A DNA stretch of 45,209 bases, taken from positions 1 through 45,209 of the forward strand of contig JAEIOG010000037.1 in assembly GCA_016342495.1 (NCBI GenBank). The letters are read 5' to 3'. The stretch comes from Phycisphaerae bacterium (GTDB taxonomy: Bacteria > Planctomycetota > Phycisphaerae > Sedimentisphaerales > SM23-30). Positions 29,191-36,561 of the stretch are shown piece by piece (within the stretch, counting starts at the first letter, position 1; each line of letters opens with the position of its first letter). A model generated the notes under the pieces. It ran no database searches, was not told the origin of the DNA, and saw only the letters and a list, made by a program, of their open reading frames with translations. Position numbers and translations under genes: made by a program.

Positions 29191-31149
29191 TTGGATATGC
29201 AAACAAAAAAGAACGAGTCCTCTGGCCTAATGCCTCTGGCCTCTAGCCTTAAAATGTTAATGTTTAACTGCCCGCTGAATATTGAGGCAGGCTCTGATAG
29301 TAAATCAGTACCTAAATTTTCAATGACTGCCTATACCGGTGGTAAAATGAATATCAGCGGTTTTGCCCATCCGGTGGTAGTTGACTTAGATGGTCTTGAA
29401 ATAGCCAGCCAGAGTATTCCTATTCGGCTGGACCATAAACCCACCCAGGGTGTCGGTCACACCGATAGGGTTATTATCCAGGATGGCCAGATAAAAGCTG
29501 ACGGTTTAGTTAGTCGTGATACCAGCTGGGCTCGCGATGTGGTAAAAAGTGGTAAAAATGGTTTTCCCTGGCAGGCAAGTATCGGGGCATCGATTATTGA
29601 TGCCGAGTTTATTCCCAATGGTAATGAAGTTACAGTCAATGGCAAAAGCTTTGCTGGACCTTTATATGTAGTTCGTAAATCAATTCTTAAGGAGATCAGT
29701 TTCGTGGATAATGGTGCAGATTCAAATACCAGTGCAAAAGTTGCAGCTAAAAAGACAGAAGTTATAAACCCCCAACCATCGCTGGCAGCTGAAGGTGTAT
29801 TGACAGAACCGCCAGCTCAGATAGCATCTGTCCAGGCAGCAGATGATTTTGATGTGGTTCTGGATGTACGTAAGAAACTCGCAGATGAAACCCGCCGTAT
29901 CGCTGCGATCCAGAAAGTCTGTGATGGCAAACACAATGAAATTGAAGCTAAGGCCATTGAAGATGGCTGGGATATAACTCAATGTGAACTGGAAGTCTTG
30001 CGGGCATCGCGGCCAGCGGCCCCGGCGGTTCATGTCTCCAAACAAATCACTGAACCTGCTATTTTTGAAGCAACGGCCCTGATGGCCGGTGGTGTAAGTG
30101 ATAATCGTTTATCAGCTCTATATGAAAACCCGGTTCTGGAAGCTGCCGAGAAATTGCGTGGTATCGGTATCCAGGAATTCTGTGAAAAAGTTTCCGGTGC
30201 CAATTATTTTCCGCGTTATCGTCGTGATGCCTCCGGTTGGCTGCAGGCGGCCTTTAGCACTACGACTCTACCGGGTATTTTATTGAATATCGCCAATAAA
30301 ATGCTGCTGGAAGGTTATAACTATATCGAAGATTCCTGGCGACAGATAAGTAAAATAGCCAGTGTCAATGATTTCAAAGAACATAGCCGCTATCGTATGA
30401 CCGGCAACTTCACCTTTGAAAAAGTTGGACCAGATGGCGAACTGAAACATGGCAAAGTCGATGAAATGCAGTTTGGCCAGAAAGCAGATACCCATGGTAT
30501 CATGTTCGCTCTGACTCGTCAGATGATTATCAATGATGATTTAGGTGCCTTTACCGATATCCCCCGCCAGATCGGTATGGGAGCAGCTGAAGCTATCGCC
30601 GATGCGGTCTGGGGGCTATTGTTATCGAATCCCAATGCATTTTTCTCAGCTGATCATAAGAATTATCTAGCTGGAGCTGAAACGGCTTTAAGTGTCGATG
30701 CTTTAACTGCAGCTGAAGTGCTCTTCCATGAACAGACTAAGCCTAATGGTAAACCACTGGGTATTGCACCGCGGATTATGCTTGTACCAATTGCCTTGAA
30801 GGTTATTGCCCAACAGTTAATGACATCCCTGAACCTCAATGAAACGACCACCGCTAATAAGGCAAAACCTCAGAGTAATCCTCATGTCGGTAAGTTCGAT
30901 GTGGTCTCCAGTGCATATCTTAATAATGCATCTTTTGCTAATGCCAGTTCCAAGGCCTGGTATCTTTTTGCTGATCCTAACCGGATACCAGCTATTGAAG
31001 TTGCATTCTTAAATGGTGTTGACCGGCCAACAGTTGAAAAAACCGATGCCGACTTCAATACTCTGGGCATCCAGTTCCGCGGCTATATTGATTTTGGGGT
31101 TCGGGAACAGGATTTCCGCGGGGCTGCAATGTTTAAAGGTCTGGCGTGA
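29191..31149 (+). CDS. Prohead protease fused to major capsid protein
   Basis: A 652-aa fusion. Residues about 30-200 resemble a phage prohead protease: IPIRLDHKPTQGVGHTDR, then FPWQASIGASIIDAEFI and LKEISFVDNGADSNT. After a Pro/Ala linker and a charged helical segment (about 220-300, scaffold-like) comes the capsid domain: LRGIGIQEFCEKVSGANYFP, TTLPGILLNIANKMLLEGYN, and QEQ-less ending FGVREQDFRGAAMFKGL. The start TTG follows TAGGAGAATTAAT. The second translated 7-bp array encodes residues about 10-21. The protease would cleave itself from the capsid part during maturation. Confidence 0.83.
   Translation: MDMQTKKNESSGLMPLASSLKMLMFNCPLNIEAGSDSKSVPKFSMTAYTGGKMNISGFAHPVVVDLDGLEIASQSIPIRLDHKPTQGVGHTDRVIIQDGQIKADGLVSRDTSWARDVVKSGKNGFPWQASIGASIIDAEFIPNGNEVTVNGKSFAGPLYVVRKSILKEISFVDNGADSNTSAKVAAKKTEVINPQPSLAAEGVLTEPPAQIASVQAADDFDVVLDVRKKLADETRRIAAIQKVCDGKHNEIEAKAIEDGWDITQCELEVLRASRPAAPAVHVSKQITEPAIFEATALMAGGVSDNRLSALYENPVLEAAEKLRGIGIQEFCEKVSGANYFPRYRRDASGWLQAAFSTTTLPGILLNIANKMLLEGYNYIEDSWRQISKIASVNDFKEHSRYRMTGNFTFEKVGPDGELKHGKVDEMQFGQKADTHGIMFALTRQMIINDDLGAFTDIPRQIGMGAAEAIADAVWGLLLSNPNAFFSADHKNYLAGAETALSVDALTAAEVLFHEQTKPNGKPLGIAPRIMLVPIALKVIAQQLMTSLNLNETTTANKAKPQSNPHVGKFDVVSSAYLNNASFANASSKAWYLFADPNRIPAIEVAFLNGVDRPTVEKTDADFNTLGIQFRGYIDFGVREQDFRGAAMFKGLA
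29219..29253. repeat. 7-bp repeat array 4, translated within the protease-capsid N-terminus
   Basis: CCTCTGG, CCTAATG, CCTCTGG, CCTCTAG and CCTTAAA in register, read in frame as SSGLMPLASSLK. Confidence 0.8.
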
Positions 31150-31152
31150 GAT

Positions 31153-31201
31153 TAGGCTAGAGGCGATAGGCGATAGGCGATAGGCGATAGGCTTTAGGAT
31201 A
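31153..31201. repeat. 7-bp repeat array 5 (TAGGCNN), bordering the four-helix-bundle gene
   Basis: TAGGCTA, GAGGCGA, three TAGGCGA, TAGGCTT and TAGGATA in register, starting 4 nt after the capsid stop. The last units contain the stop codon of the antisense four-helix-bundle gene. Confidence 0.85.
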
Positions 31202-31553
31202 TTGATCTTAAAGATCTAAGTAGTGCATTTAGGACCTTGGATGTTTCTATACATTGTTCTTTGAGAGTTTTGTAATTAGCTTCTTCAATATAGTGTAATC
31301 TGTATGCAAGTGAAATCTGATATTCAACTTCTTTAGCTGAACCATAGGCAATGTTAAGGAATTTGATATATTCAGCCATTGAGTTTCTAGCTGAACCTTC
31401 AACTATATTGGATGCAATAGAAACAGCAGCTCTTCGCAGTTGGCTGGTTAGCCCAAACATCTCATTATTGGGAAATGATGATGTTACCTGGTAAATAGCC
31501 AGGGCAAGATTGTCTGCTAATTCAAACGCTCTAAGTTTCGTATGGTCTCTCAT
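31194..31553 (-). CDS. Four-helix-bundle protein (23S rRNA intervening-sequence/S23 family)
   Basis: A 119-aa all-helical protein with family marks LRAFELADNLALAIYQVTSS, the FPNNEMFGLTSQLRRAAVSI segment, ASNIVEGSARNSMAEYIKFL and a closing EQCIETSKVLNALLRSL helix. Relatives are encoded in 23S rRNA intervening sequences or stand alone, and include the diversity-generating-retroelement accessory protein Avd, but no reverse transcriptase is present here. It is the only antisense gene inside the structural operon and is flanked by 7-bp repeats on both sides, so it looks inserted with them. Its function in this setting is unknown. Confidence 0.85.
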   Translation of the reverse strand: MRDHTKLRAFELADNLALAIYQVTSSFPNNEMFGLTSQLRRAAVSIASNIVEGSARNSMAEYIKFLNIAYGSAKEVEYQISLAYRLHYIEEANYKTLKEQCIETSKVLNALLRSLRSIS

Positions 31554-31596
31554 AATTTAATTTTAACAGTAAATAATAATTAATCAAGTTTTAACT

Positions 31597-31651
31597 TAGG
31601 CATTGGGTATAGGTTTTGGTTTTCCTAAAGCCTCTAGCCTCTAGCCTGCAT
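31597..31651. repeat. 7-bp repeat array 6, inverted halves
   Basis: TAGGCAT and related TAGG units (31597-31616) are followed by CCTAAAG, CCTCTAG, CCTCTAG and CCTGCAT (31624-31651) in the opposite orientation. This is the upstream border of the four-helix-bundle gene. Confidence 0.75.
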
Positions 31652-31673
31652 ATGACTGAAAGGATTAAGCAAA

Positions 31674-32009
31674 ATGGCAAAATTTGTTCATGAAGGTAAA
31701 TCAATTGACTATACTCCCAGCTCAGCTGTTACTGCCGGTGATGTAATTGTATTAGGCGACCTAATTGGTATCGCAGCAATTGATATCCCAGCTGATCAGC
31801 TGGGAGCCTTAACCGTAGCTGGTGTTTTTGATTTACCTAAAGCTGTCGGGGCATCAACTGCTATTGCAGCTGGTGCGATGGTTTATTGGGATAGCGCTGA
31901 TGGTAAGGCTAAAACTGATGATGAAACCGGGGCCAATAAATATATCGGTAAAGTTGTCAATTCAGCTATTGATGCTGACATCACAGTGAGGGTTCGCTTG
32001 TCACAATGA
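31674..32009 (+). CDS. Capsid decoration protein (DUF2190 family)
   Basis: A 111-aa beta-rich protein with the DUF2190 pattern: KFVHEGKSIDYTPSSAVTAG near the start, VIVLGDLIGIA, and VYWDSADGKAKTDDETGANK then YIGKVV. Family members coat or cement the capsid. It follows the capsid gene as usual, apart from the four-helix-bundle insertion. AGGA lies ten bases before the ATG. Its stop overlaps the next start (ATGA). Confidence 0.85.
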   Translation: MAKFVHEGKSIDYTPSSAVTAGDVIVLGDLIGIAAIDIPADQLGALTVAGVFDLPKAVGASTAIAAGAMVYWDSADGKAKTDDETGANKYIGKVVNSAIDADITVRVRLSQ

Positions 32010-32359
32010 CATGGCAAAGTGAAAATATGTTAAATAATGGACTTAACTGGCTGGAGCAGAAGTTAAATGATTTCTGCTCCAGCGAAGTTCAATATCGACG
32101 CAGTGACGATATTAAAAATATCCCGGCAGTTTTTGGTAAAACCGATTATGAACTCAGCGATGAATATGGTTTTAGTCTGGGTGCTTTTATCTGGGACTTT
32201 TTAATTGATGTAAGCCTGCTGGGTTTTGAACCTCAGGTGGGAGATCAGATAATCGTTAATGGCCAGATATTCGGAGTTATGAACTTATCTTCTCAGGGAT
32301 GCTGGCAATGGACCGGTCCTAATCGAAAAACCTATCGCATACATACAAAGGAGTTATAG
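32006..32359 (+). CDS. Putative head-tail connector/stopper protein
   Basis: A 117-aa protein starting MTWQSENMLNNGLNWLEQKL, with a beta-rich second half LGFEPQVGDQIIVNG and GCWQWTGPNRKTYRIH. That fits a gpFII/stopper-like small beta-barrel. It overlaps the decoration gene by 4 nt. The family assignment rests on length, the P-x-x-G-D turn and position. The TAG stop is the first codon of array 7. Confidence 0.6.
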   Translation: MTWQSENMLNNGLNWLEQKLNDFCSSEVQYRRSDDIKNIPAVFGKTDYELSDEYGFSLGAFIWDFLIDVSLLGFEPQVGDQIIVNGQIFGVMNLSSQGCWQWTGPNRKTYRIHTKEL

Positions 32360-32446
32360 GCAATAGGCTAGAGGCGATAGGCATTAGGGGCCAAGTAATT
32401 TAACCCTATAGCCTATAGCCTATAGCCTATGGTCTAATGCCTAATC
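32357..32446. repeat. 7-bp repeat array 7, inverted halves, starting on a stop codon
   Basis: TAGGCAA, TAGGCTA, GAGGCGA, TAGGCAT and TAGGGGC (32357-32391) are followed after 13 nt by CCTATAG (three times), CCTATGG, TCTAATG and CCTAATC (32405-32446). The two halves are inverted and can pair. The first TAG is the stop codon of the connector gene. Confidence 0.85.
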
Positions 32447-32449
32447 AAT

Positions 32450-32701
32450 ATGAAATGTGAAGATCAATATGAAAAGGTATGTAAAGATGAATTCCGTAGT
32501 TTACATCATAAACTCGATAAGCTCGATGAAGCTATTCGTGGTAATGGCAGGCCCGGCATGCAGGTTCGACTTGATCGACTGGAGCAAGCTAAAAAACAGG
32601 AAGAACGTTTAACCTGGCTGATAAAAGCATCGGTGATAACTGCAGCAATTACCGGAATCTCATCATTGATATGGAAAGTTATAGGAGCGATAAATGGCTA
32701 A
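32450..32701 (+). CDS. Coiled-coil plus membrane-helix protein (XhlA-like)
   Basis: An 83-aa protein with an N-terminal amphipathic coiled coil (FRSLHHKLDKLDEAIRGNGR, then LDRLEQAKKQEERLTWL) and one C-terminal membrane helix (ASVITAAITGISSLIWKVIG). The layout matches XhlA/hemolysin-type accessory holins. The ATG follows directly on array 7, and the 3' end overlaps the next gene by 8 nt. It could alternatively be a membrane anchor unrelated to lysis, since the other lysis-like genes lie near 37.3 kb. Confidence 0.6.
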   Translation: MKCEDQYEKVCKDEFRSLHHKLDKLDEAIRGNGRPGMQVRLDRLEQAKKQEERLTWLIKASVITAAITGISSLIWKVIGAING

Positions 32702-33128
32702 AGCTTTAGTAATACAGGTTGCCGATGCTGTTACTGCAGCATTAAACATAATAGAATATGAGATTGATTTTATTGCCCAGAGGATGTTGGTGCCTAAATT
32801 TCAGCTGGGTGACTTAAAGAATCTTAAGGTAGCTGTTGTCCCAACTGCAATTGAATCTGAACAGTTAACTCGCAGCCAACAGGAAAGAAACTTTTCTATT
32901 GATATTGGTATCCAGAAATTAATCACAGATGATAATGAAGTTGAGAATTTATTGAAACTGGTAGAAGAAATCAGTAACTCATTTATATCTACCGGCATCA
33001 GTTTAGATGATGGCCAGAATCTCTTATGGTATAAAACTACTAATGACCCGATTTATGATGCAGATATGCTTCGAGACAATAAAGTATTTATGAGTTTATT
33101 AACAGTTGAATATAAGGCATTAATATGA
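32694..33128 (+). CDS. Putative tail terminator / minor tail protein
   Basis: A 144-aa protein, MAKALVIQVADAVTAALNII, with FSIDIGIQKLITDDNEVENL and a YKTTNDPIYDADMLRDNKVF then SLLTVEYKA ending. This alpha/beta pattern is seen in tail-completion proteins of siphoviruses. Position between head-tail connectors and tail genes agrees. It overlaps both neighbours by a few bases. Confidence 0.6.
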   Translation: MAKALVIQVADAVTAALNIIEYEIDFIAQRMLVPKFQLGDLKNLKVAVVPTAIESEQLTRSQQERNFSIDIGIQKLITDDNEVENLLKLVEEISNSFISTGISLDDGQNLLWYKTTNDPIYDADMLRDNKVFMSLLTVEYKALI

Positions 33129-33646
33129 ACGATGAAATAATCAAGATAAAAAGAGATGAGGGCAGCTATCGAGCTACCCCGACCTTAAAGTCTGTGCAAC
33201 TTATTACTTCAGCTGCTGAGATTGTTGATAGGGCGATAGCTGATATCAATTCAGATAGTATCGGGGTAATTAATATTATCGATAAACTGGGTTATCCGAT
33301 TAATGATCTGGTTATGCAGTTTTATAAATCTGATGGCTCAGCTGGCCAGTTTGCAAATATTCAGATTTTTGCAGGTCGCAGCGATAATAGTTCCTTAAAG
33401 AAAGTCTTTCAAGGTAGTATTGAAATTGGTTCAGCACTTTGTGCTAACACACCAGATGGAACAGATATTATCGATGGTTTATGGGCAGCTAAAATCATCT
33501 CAGATGGTAATGACCACTGGGGTGCCAGGGTTATTGGTAATGCCTGTAATGAAATAGCCCAGCTGTGTTTTGATTTGCGAGGTTGCCGCTGTTTGTATGT
33601 TGTTATTGATGATACTGATGTTAAAGCTGTGGTAAGTGGCTATTAA
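33125..33646 (+). CDS. Phage structural-operon protein of unknown function
   Basis: A 173-aa protein, MNDEIIKIKRDEGSYRATPT, with a central IIDKLGYPINDLVMQFYKSD and a beta-rich end LRGCRCLYVVIDDTDVKAVV. There are no membrane segments. It is tightly packed (4-nt overlap with the preceding gene, 17 nt to the next), so it is a component of the head-tail or tail module, but the family is not recognised. Confidence 0.5.
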   Translation: MNDEIIKIKRDEGSYRATPTLKSVQLITSAAEIVDRAIADINSDSIGVINIIDKLGYPINDLVMQFYKSDGSAGQFANIQIFAGRSDNSSLKKVFQGSIEIGSALCANTPDGTDIIDGLWAAKIISDGNDHWGARVIGNACNEIAQLCFDLRGCRCLYVVIDDTDVKAVVSGY

Positions 33647-33663
33647 AAGAAAGTGAGAATAAT

Positions 33664-34152
33664 ATGCGTCCAGGTTATAATGAAGTTCAAGTCCCTCCTG
33701 AAGATCAGTTACTTACAGAAGAAGTTGTAGTTGAGATACCAGTTGCCCCGACCGAGAAACTCGATGCACAGGTAAATGATGCGATAAAATCTACCGTGTC
33801 CAAAAAGATCGATATGGTTAAGCAACTTATTGACCTTGTCGATAGCACTGTTGATGTCGATACCGATCTGGCAAAGTATGATTATACTGCCAAACTGATT
33901 GAGCTGGGAATACCAGCTGGCCAGCATGAAATTGTTGCACAGAAATTAGTGATGCTTTGCAAACTCAAAAAGGATGAGAAAATCCGCATAGCCAAATGTG
34001 CAGGTATTAGAGCAGCTGTTGTAGCTGGCGCTGATGCTGGTACTTTAATCTCTGGTGTACCTTTTGCTAAAAGTGTTGACGATCTTGATATAAAACTTAT
34101 ACCGGACGGCTTTATTGTCGGTCTTAAAGATGGGATTAATACCAATGGCTAG
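33664..34152 (+). CDS. Phage protein of unknown function
   Basis: A 162-aa acidic protein, MRPGYNEVQVPPEDQLLTEE, with a helical middle (KKIDMVKQLIDLVDSTVDVD) and an Ala-rich RAAVVAGADAGTLISGV segment. Not recognised. The ATG follows AAAGTGAGAATAAT. It overlaps the beta-helix gene by 8 nt. Confidence 0.5.
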   Translation: MRPGYNEVQVPPEDQLLTEEVVVEIPVAPTEKLDAQVNDAIKSTVSKKIDMVKQLIDLVDSTVDVDTDLAKYDYTAKLIELGIPAGQHEIVAQKLVMLCKLKKDEKIRIAKCAGIRAAVVAGADAGTLISGVPFAKSVDDLDIKLIPDGFIVGLKDGINTNG

Positions 34153-35434
34153 CTCGGCTCATATAATTAAAAATAAGATTGGCAGTACCGGCTGGAATGG
34201 CGGTTTTTGGGTTATTGGTAAATATGGTTTAACTGCGACCAGCTATCGAGGTATGTATATGCCAGATGGCGGCCCGGTCAATACTCCAGGTCTGCCATCT
34301 GATGCTGAAAATGGCCAGTTCCTGAAATCAACATTTATAAGTCCTCCCCTTATTGGTATGGGGGTTCGACAAGGGTCTAACTGGGTATATATTGACAGTA
34401 TAATCGATAATGGCGATACCTATACGATTTTAGCTAAGTATTTGACAACTGATGTAGGTTATACTTGGGATGTTGGGACAGAAGTTCGGTTCGGTGGTTG
34501 TATCGCCAATGGTGGCGAAGTTGTCGCTGCTGTCCCTAATGCAGATGTTAATGTTGAATTAGGTCATGTGACTCGTGTTATCTGGACAAGTGATAATCAG
34601 CAAATAACTTATAAGATCCCCATGTCGGCTTTTTGTGCGACCACACAATCGAATGACCATGTTGGCAGTTGTCATTGGAAAGGTTATTATGACCATCCCG
34701 GCGACAATCCTGATATTGCTAATCAGCCAAAGTGGTATGTAGATTCGGCGGCAGATATTAATGAGGCGATGCTGGATATTTCTGGGCTGGTTAATATATC
34801 ATTTGACCGGATAAGATTTGTTCGTCCTAATTCCAGCTTTACCGGTCGAGATATGCTTTTAGGTAGTCTCGATACCGCCAGCTTCACTTTTTCTAATAGT
34901 GAAATGCAGGGCGGTAATAAGGCCGTGGGTGCTACTGGCTGGGAGAACTTAGCTATTGTTGATGCTATTATCCGTGATGTCAATTATATCGGTATATCCA
35001 GCAGCTCCAATAATGCCATGCTGTCTAATCTGAAAATTTTTAACTGTGACAATTATGGGTTAACTGCTTACTATGGCTCTCTGCATAATATAACGGTGAG
35101 CGGTTGTGATGTTGGGATAAAATTATACTTCACTCAGGCTGACTGTGCTTTTGCTTTATCGAATATTGTATCTGCCGGTAATTCACTCGATTGGGATCAT
35201 GATGCAACTGTTGTAGTTTCTCCGTATATGAGCAATTGTATAAGTGGTGGTGATATGCCAGAAGTATATAAACAGCTTAACCCGCTGGATTGGGGCATTG
35301 AAAATGTTGACCCGCAGTTTATTTCGCTGAATCCAGAGAGCGTTGATTTTCTGGTCCCGGCCAATACGCAGGTGCGACAATTGATCGGCTTACCTGAAAC
35401 CCAGGTCAGGCGAACTCGAACCAGATATCAATAA
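34145..35434 (+). CDS. Parallel beta-helix protein, putative tail fibre/spike or surface-binding protein
   Basis: A 429-aa protein whose second half (about 200-390) has regular beta-helix turns: ISFDRIRFVRPNSSF, ASFTFSNSEMQGGNKAVG, AMLSNLKIFNCDNYGL, LHNITVSGCDVGIKLY. This is the pectate-lyase-like repeat of many tailspikes and capsid-attached adhesins. The N-terminus (NKIGSTGWNGGFWVIGKYGL) may be a particle-binding domain. The ATG at 34145 is chosen; in-frame starts at 34115 and 34130 exist. A host-binding or polysaccharide role is inferred. Its location among connector genes, not at the tail end, is unusual for a spike. Confidence 0.62.
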   Translation: MASSAHIIKNKIGSTGWNGGFWVIGKYGLTATSYRGMYMPDGGPVNTPGLPSDAENGQFLKSTFISPPLIGMGVRQGSNWVYIDSIIDNGDTYTILAKYLTTDVGYTWDVGTEVRFGGCIANGGEVVAAVPNADVNVELGHVTRVIWTSDNQQITYKIPMSAFCATTQSNDHVGSCHWKGYYDHPGDNPDIANQPKWYVDSAADINEAMLDISGLVNISFDRIRFVRPNSSFTGRDMLLGSLDTASFTFSNSEMQGGNKAVGATGWENLAIVDAIIRDVNYIGISSSSNNAMLSNLKIFNCDNYGLTAYYGSLHNITVSGCDVGIKLYFTQADCAFALSNIVSAGNSLDWDHDATVVVSPYMSNCISGGDMPEVYKQLNPLDWGIENVDPQFISLNPESVDFLVPANTQVRQLIGLPETQVRRTRTRYQ

Positions 35435-35438
35435 AAAA

Positions 35439-35519
35439 TAATGCCCGGCAGTGCGTTCCCGTTTGGCAGAGGACTAGGCTGTAGGATCGCCAGCTGCCTG
35501 TGCTAGCTGTCGGGCATTA
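35439..35519 (+). ncRNA. Candidate structured RNA between the beta-helix and gp10-like genes
   Basis: TAATGCCCGGCAG (35439-35451) pairs with CTGTCGGGCATTA (35507-35519), 13 pairs with one G-U. Inside, GGCAG (35465-35469) pairs with CTGCC (35494-35498) and GGC (35477-35479) with GCC (35489-35491). The closing stem is GC-rich compared with its surroundings. No U-run follows, so it is not an ordinary terminator, and it does not satisfy tRNA geometry. It may be an mRNA regulatory structure. Confidence 0.45.
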
Positions 35520-35541
35520 CTTATTTCAGATCAAGGATACC

Positions 35542-35967
35542 ATGTTAAAAGTAACTGAACATTTTTTCGATTCTAAAAAAGTCCTGCGGGCAGTTGATAA
35601 AGCAACTCATAAGGTATTAAGTAAGTTCGGTTCTTTTGTTCGCAGCGATGCCAGGCGAAGTATAAAAAATCGCAAAAAACCTTCAAAACCCGGCCAGTCA
35701 CCAACTAACCAGACCGGTTTGCTTAAAGGTCATATATATTTTTATTATGGCCCGGCAACTAAATCTGTTGTGATCGGACCGGCAAGATTGGCCCGTAGCA
35801 AATTCAATAATCTACCGACATTGGAATATGGCGGAGCTGGTAAAGTAAAAACCAAAAAAGTTATAAAAAATATCAATGTAAAGGCCAGGCCATTTATGAC
35901 ACCGGCCTTTAATAAGAATAAACAAAAAATGCCGCAGATGTGGCGTGATTCGGTTCGTAGGTATTAG
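35542..35967 (+). CDS. HK97 gp10-like head-tail connector / neck protein
   Basis: A 141-aa basic protein with the gp10-like pattern: RAVDKATHKVLSKFGSFVRS near the start, SKPGQSPTNQTGLLKGHIYF in the middle (the P-G-x-x-P...T-G-L-L motif), LEYGGAGKV, and ARPFMTPAFNKNKQKMPQMW at the end. The ATG at 35542 with AAGGA upstream is chosen over an earlier start at 35500 that would lie in the RNA structure. Its TAG stop falls within array 8. Confidence 0.8.
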   Translation: MLKVTEHFFDSKKVLRAVDKATHKVLSKFGSFVRSDARRSIKNRKKPSKPGQSPTNQTGLLKGHIYFYYGPATKSVVIGPARLARSKFNNLPTLEYGGAGKVKTKKVIKNINVKARPFMTPAFNKNKQKMPQMWRDSVRRY

Positions 35968-36006
35968 GCTATAGGCTATAGGCTATAGGCGATAGGCATT
36001 AGGTAG
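35958..36006. repeat. 7-bp repeat array 8 (TAGGCNN), containing a stop codon
   Basis: TAGGTAT, three TAGGCTA, TAGGCGA, TAGGCAT and TAGGTAG in register. The first unit is translated as the last residues of the gp10-like gene and the second begins with its stop TAG. Confidence 0.85.
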
Positions 36007-36041
36007 AAGACAATATGATTATTATAAGGAGATAGGCAGTA

Positions 36042-36506
36042 ATGGCTGAACAGTTCAAATTAGGTATGAAAGCAAAAATGTATTATGGCGCAGCTGGCGT
36101 AGAAACGATTGCCACTCTGACAGAACTTAGTAATGTTCGTGATGTAACGGTCAATCATGAAACTGGTGAAGCTGATATTACCACTCGAGCTAATAATGGC
36201 TTTGAGGCAACGGCAGCTACTCTGAAAAAATGTGCCATCGATTTTGAGATGGTCTATAAGCCCGGCGGCACTGACCTTGGCTTAGATGCGGTGCGGGATG
36301 CCTGGATAAACAATGCACCCATCACACTTGCTGCTTTGACCGACGCCCATGATGCAGCTGGTGCAGAAGGTCCCTTTGGCGATTTTGTGATAACTAACTT
36401 TACACGCAAAGAGTCTTTGGCAGAGGCGATTATTATTTCTGTCACAGCGAAACTTGCGAAGCTTGTTGCTTATCAGGGCGCAACTGTTACTCCACCGGCA
36501 GAGTAA
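36042..36506 (+). CDS. Major tail tube protein
   Basis: A 154-aa beta-rich protein. MAEQFKLGMKAKMYYGAAGV, the VNHETGEADITTRANNGFEA segment (about 45-64) and the C-terminal FTRKESLAEAIIISVTAKLA are typical of siphovirus tail tube proteins in the lambda gpV/phi13-like group. It is followed by the tail chaperone pair, as expected. ATG behind AAGGAGATAGGCAGTA. Confidence 0.8.
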   Translation: MAEQFKLGMKAKMYYGAAGVETIATLTELSNVRDVTVNHETGEADITTRANNGFEATAATLKKCAIDFEMVYKPGGTDLGLDAVRDAWINNAPITLAALTDAHDAAGAEGPFGDFVITNFTRKESLAEAIIISVTAKLAKLVAYQGATVTPPAE

Positions 36507-36561
36507 TTATTAGGGCAGGTTTCTCGCCTGCTCATTTATTAAAATTAAATGGAGCAAATAC

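Noticed and set aside
31194-31553. Diversity-generating retroelement
   Set aside because: The four-helix-bundle protein resembles Avd, but no reverse transcriptase, template repeat or C-type-lectin target is present in the window.
34115-34144. Upstream TTG/ATG starts for the beta-helix gene
   Set aside because: They would lengthen the overlap with the preceding gene and have no better Shine-Dalgarno than the ATG at 34145.
35439-35519. tRNA gene
   Set aside because: A closing stem and a TTTGGCAGAG stretch look tRNA-like, but no anticodon stem or T-arm with GTTCRANNC pairs properly.
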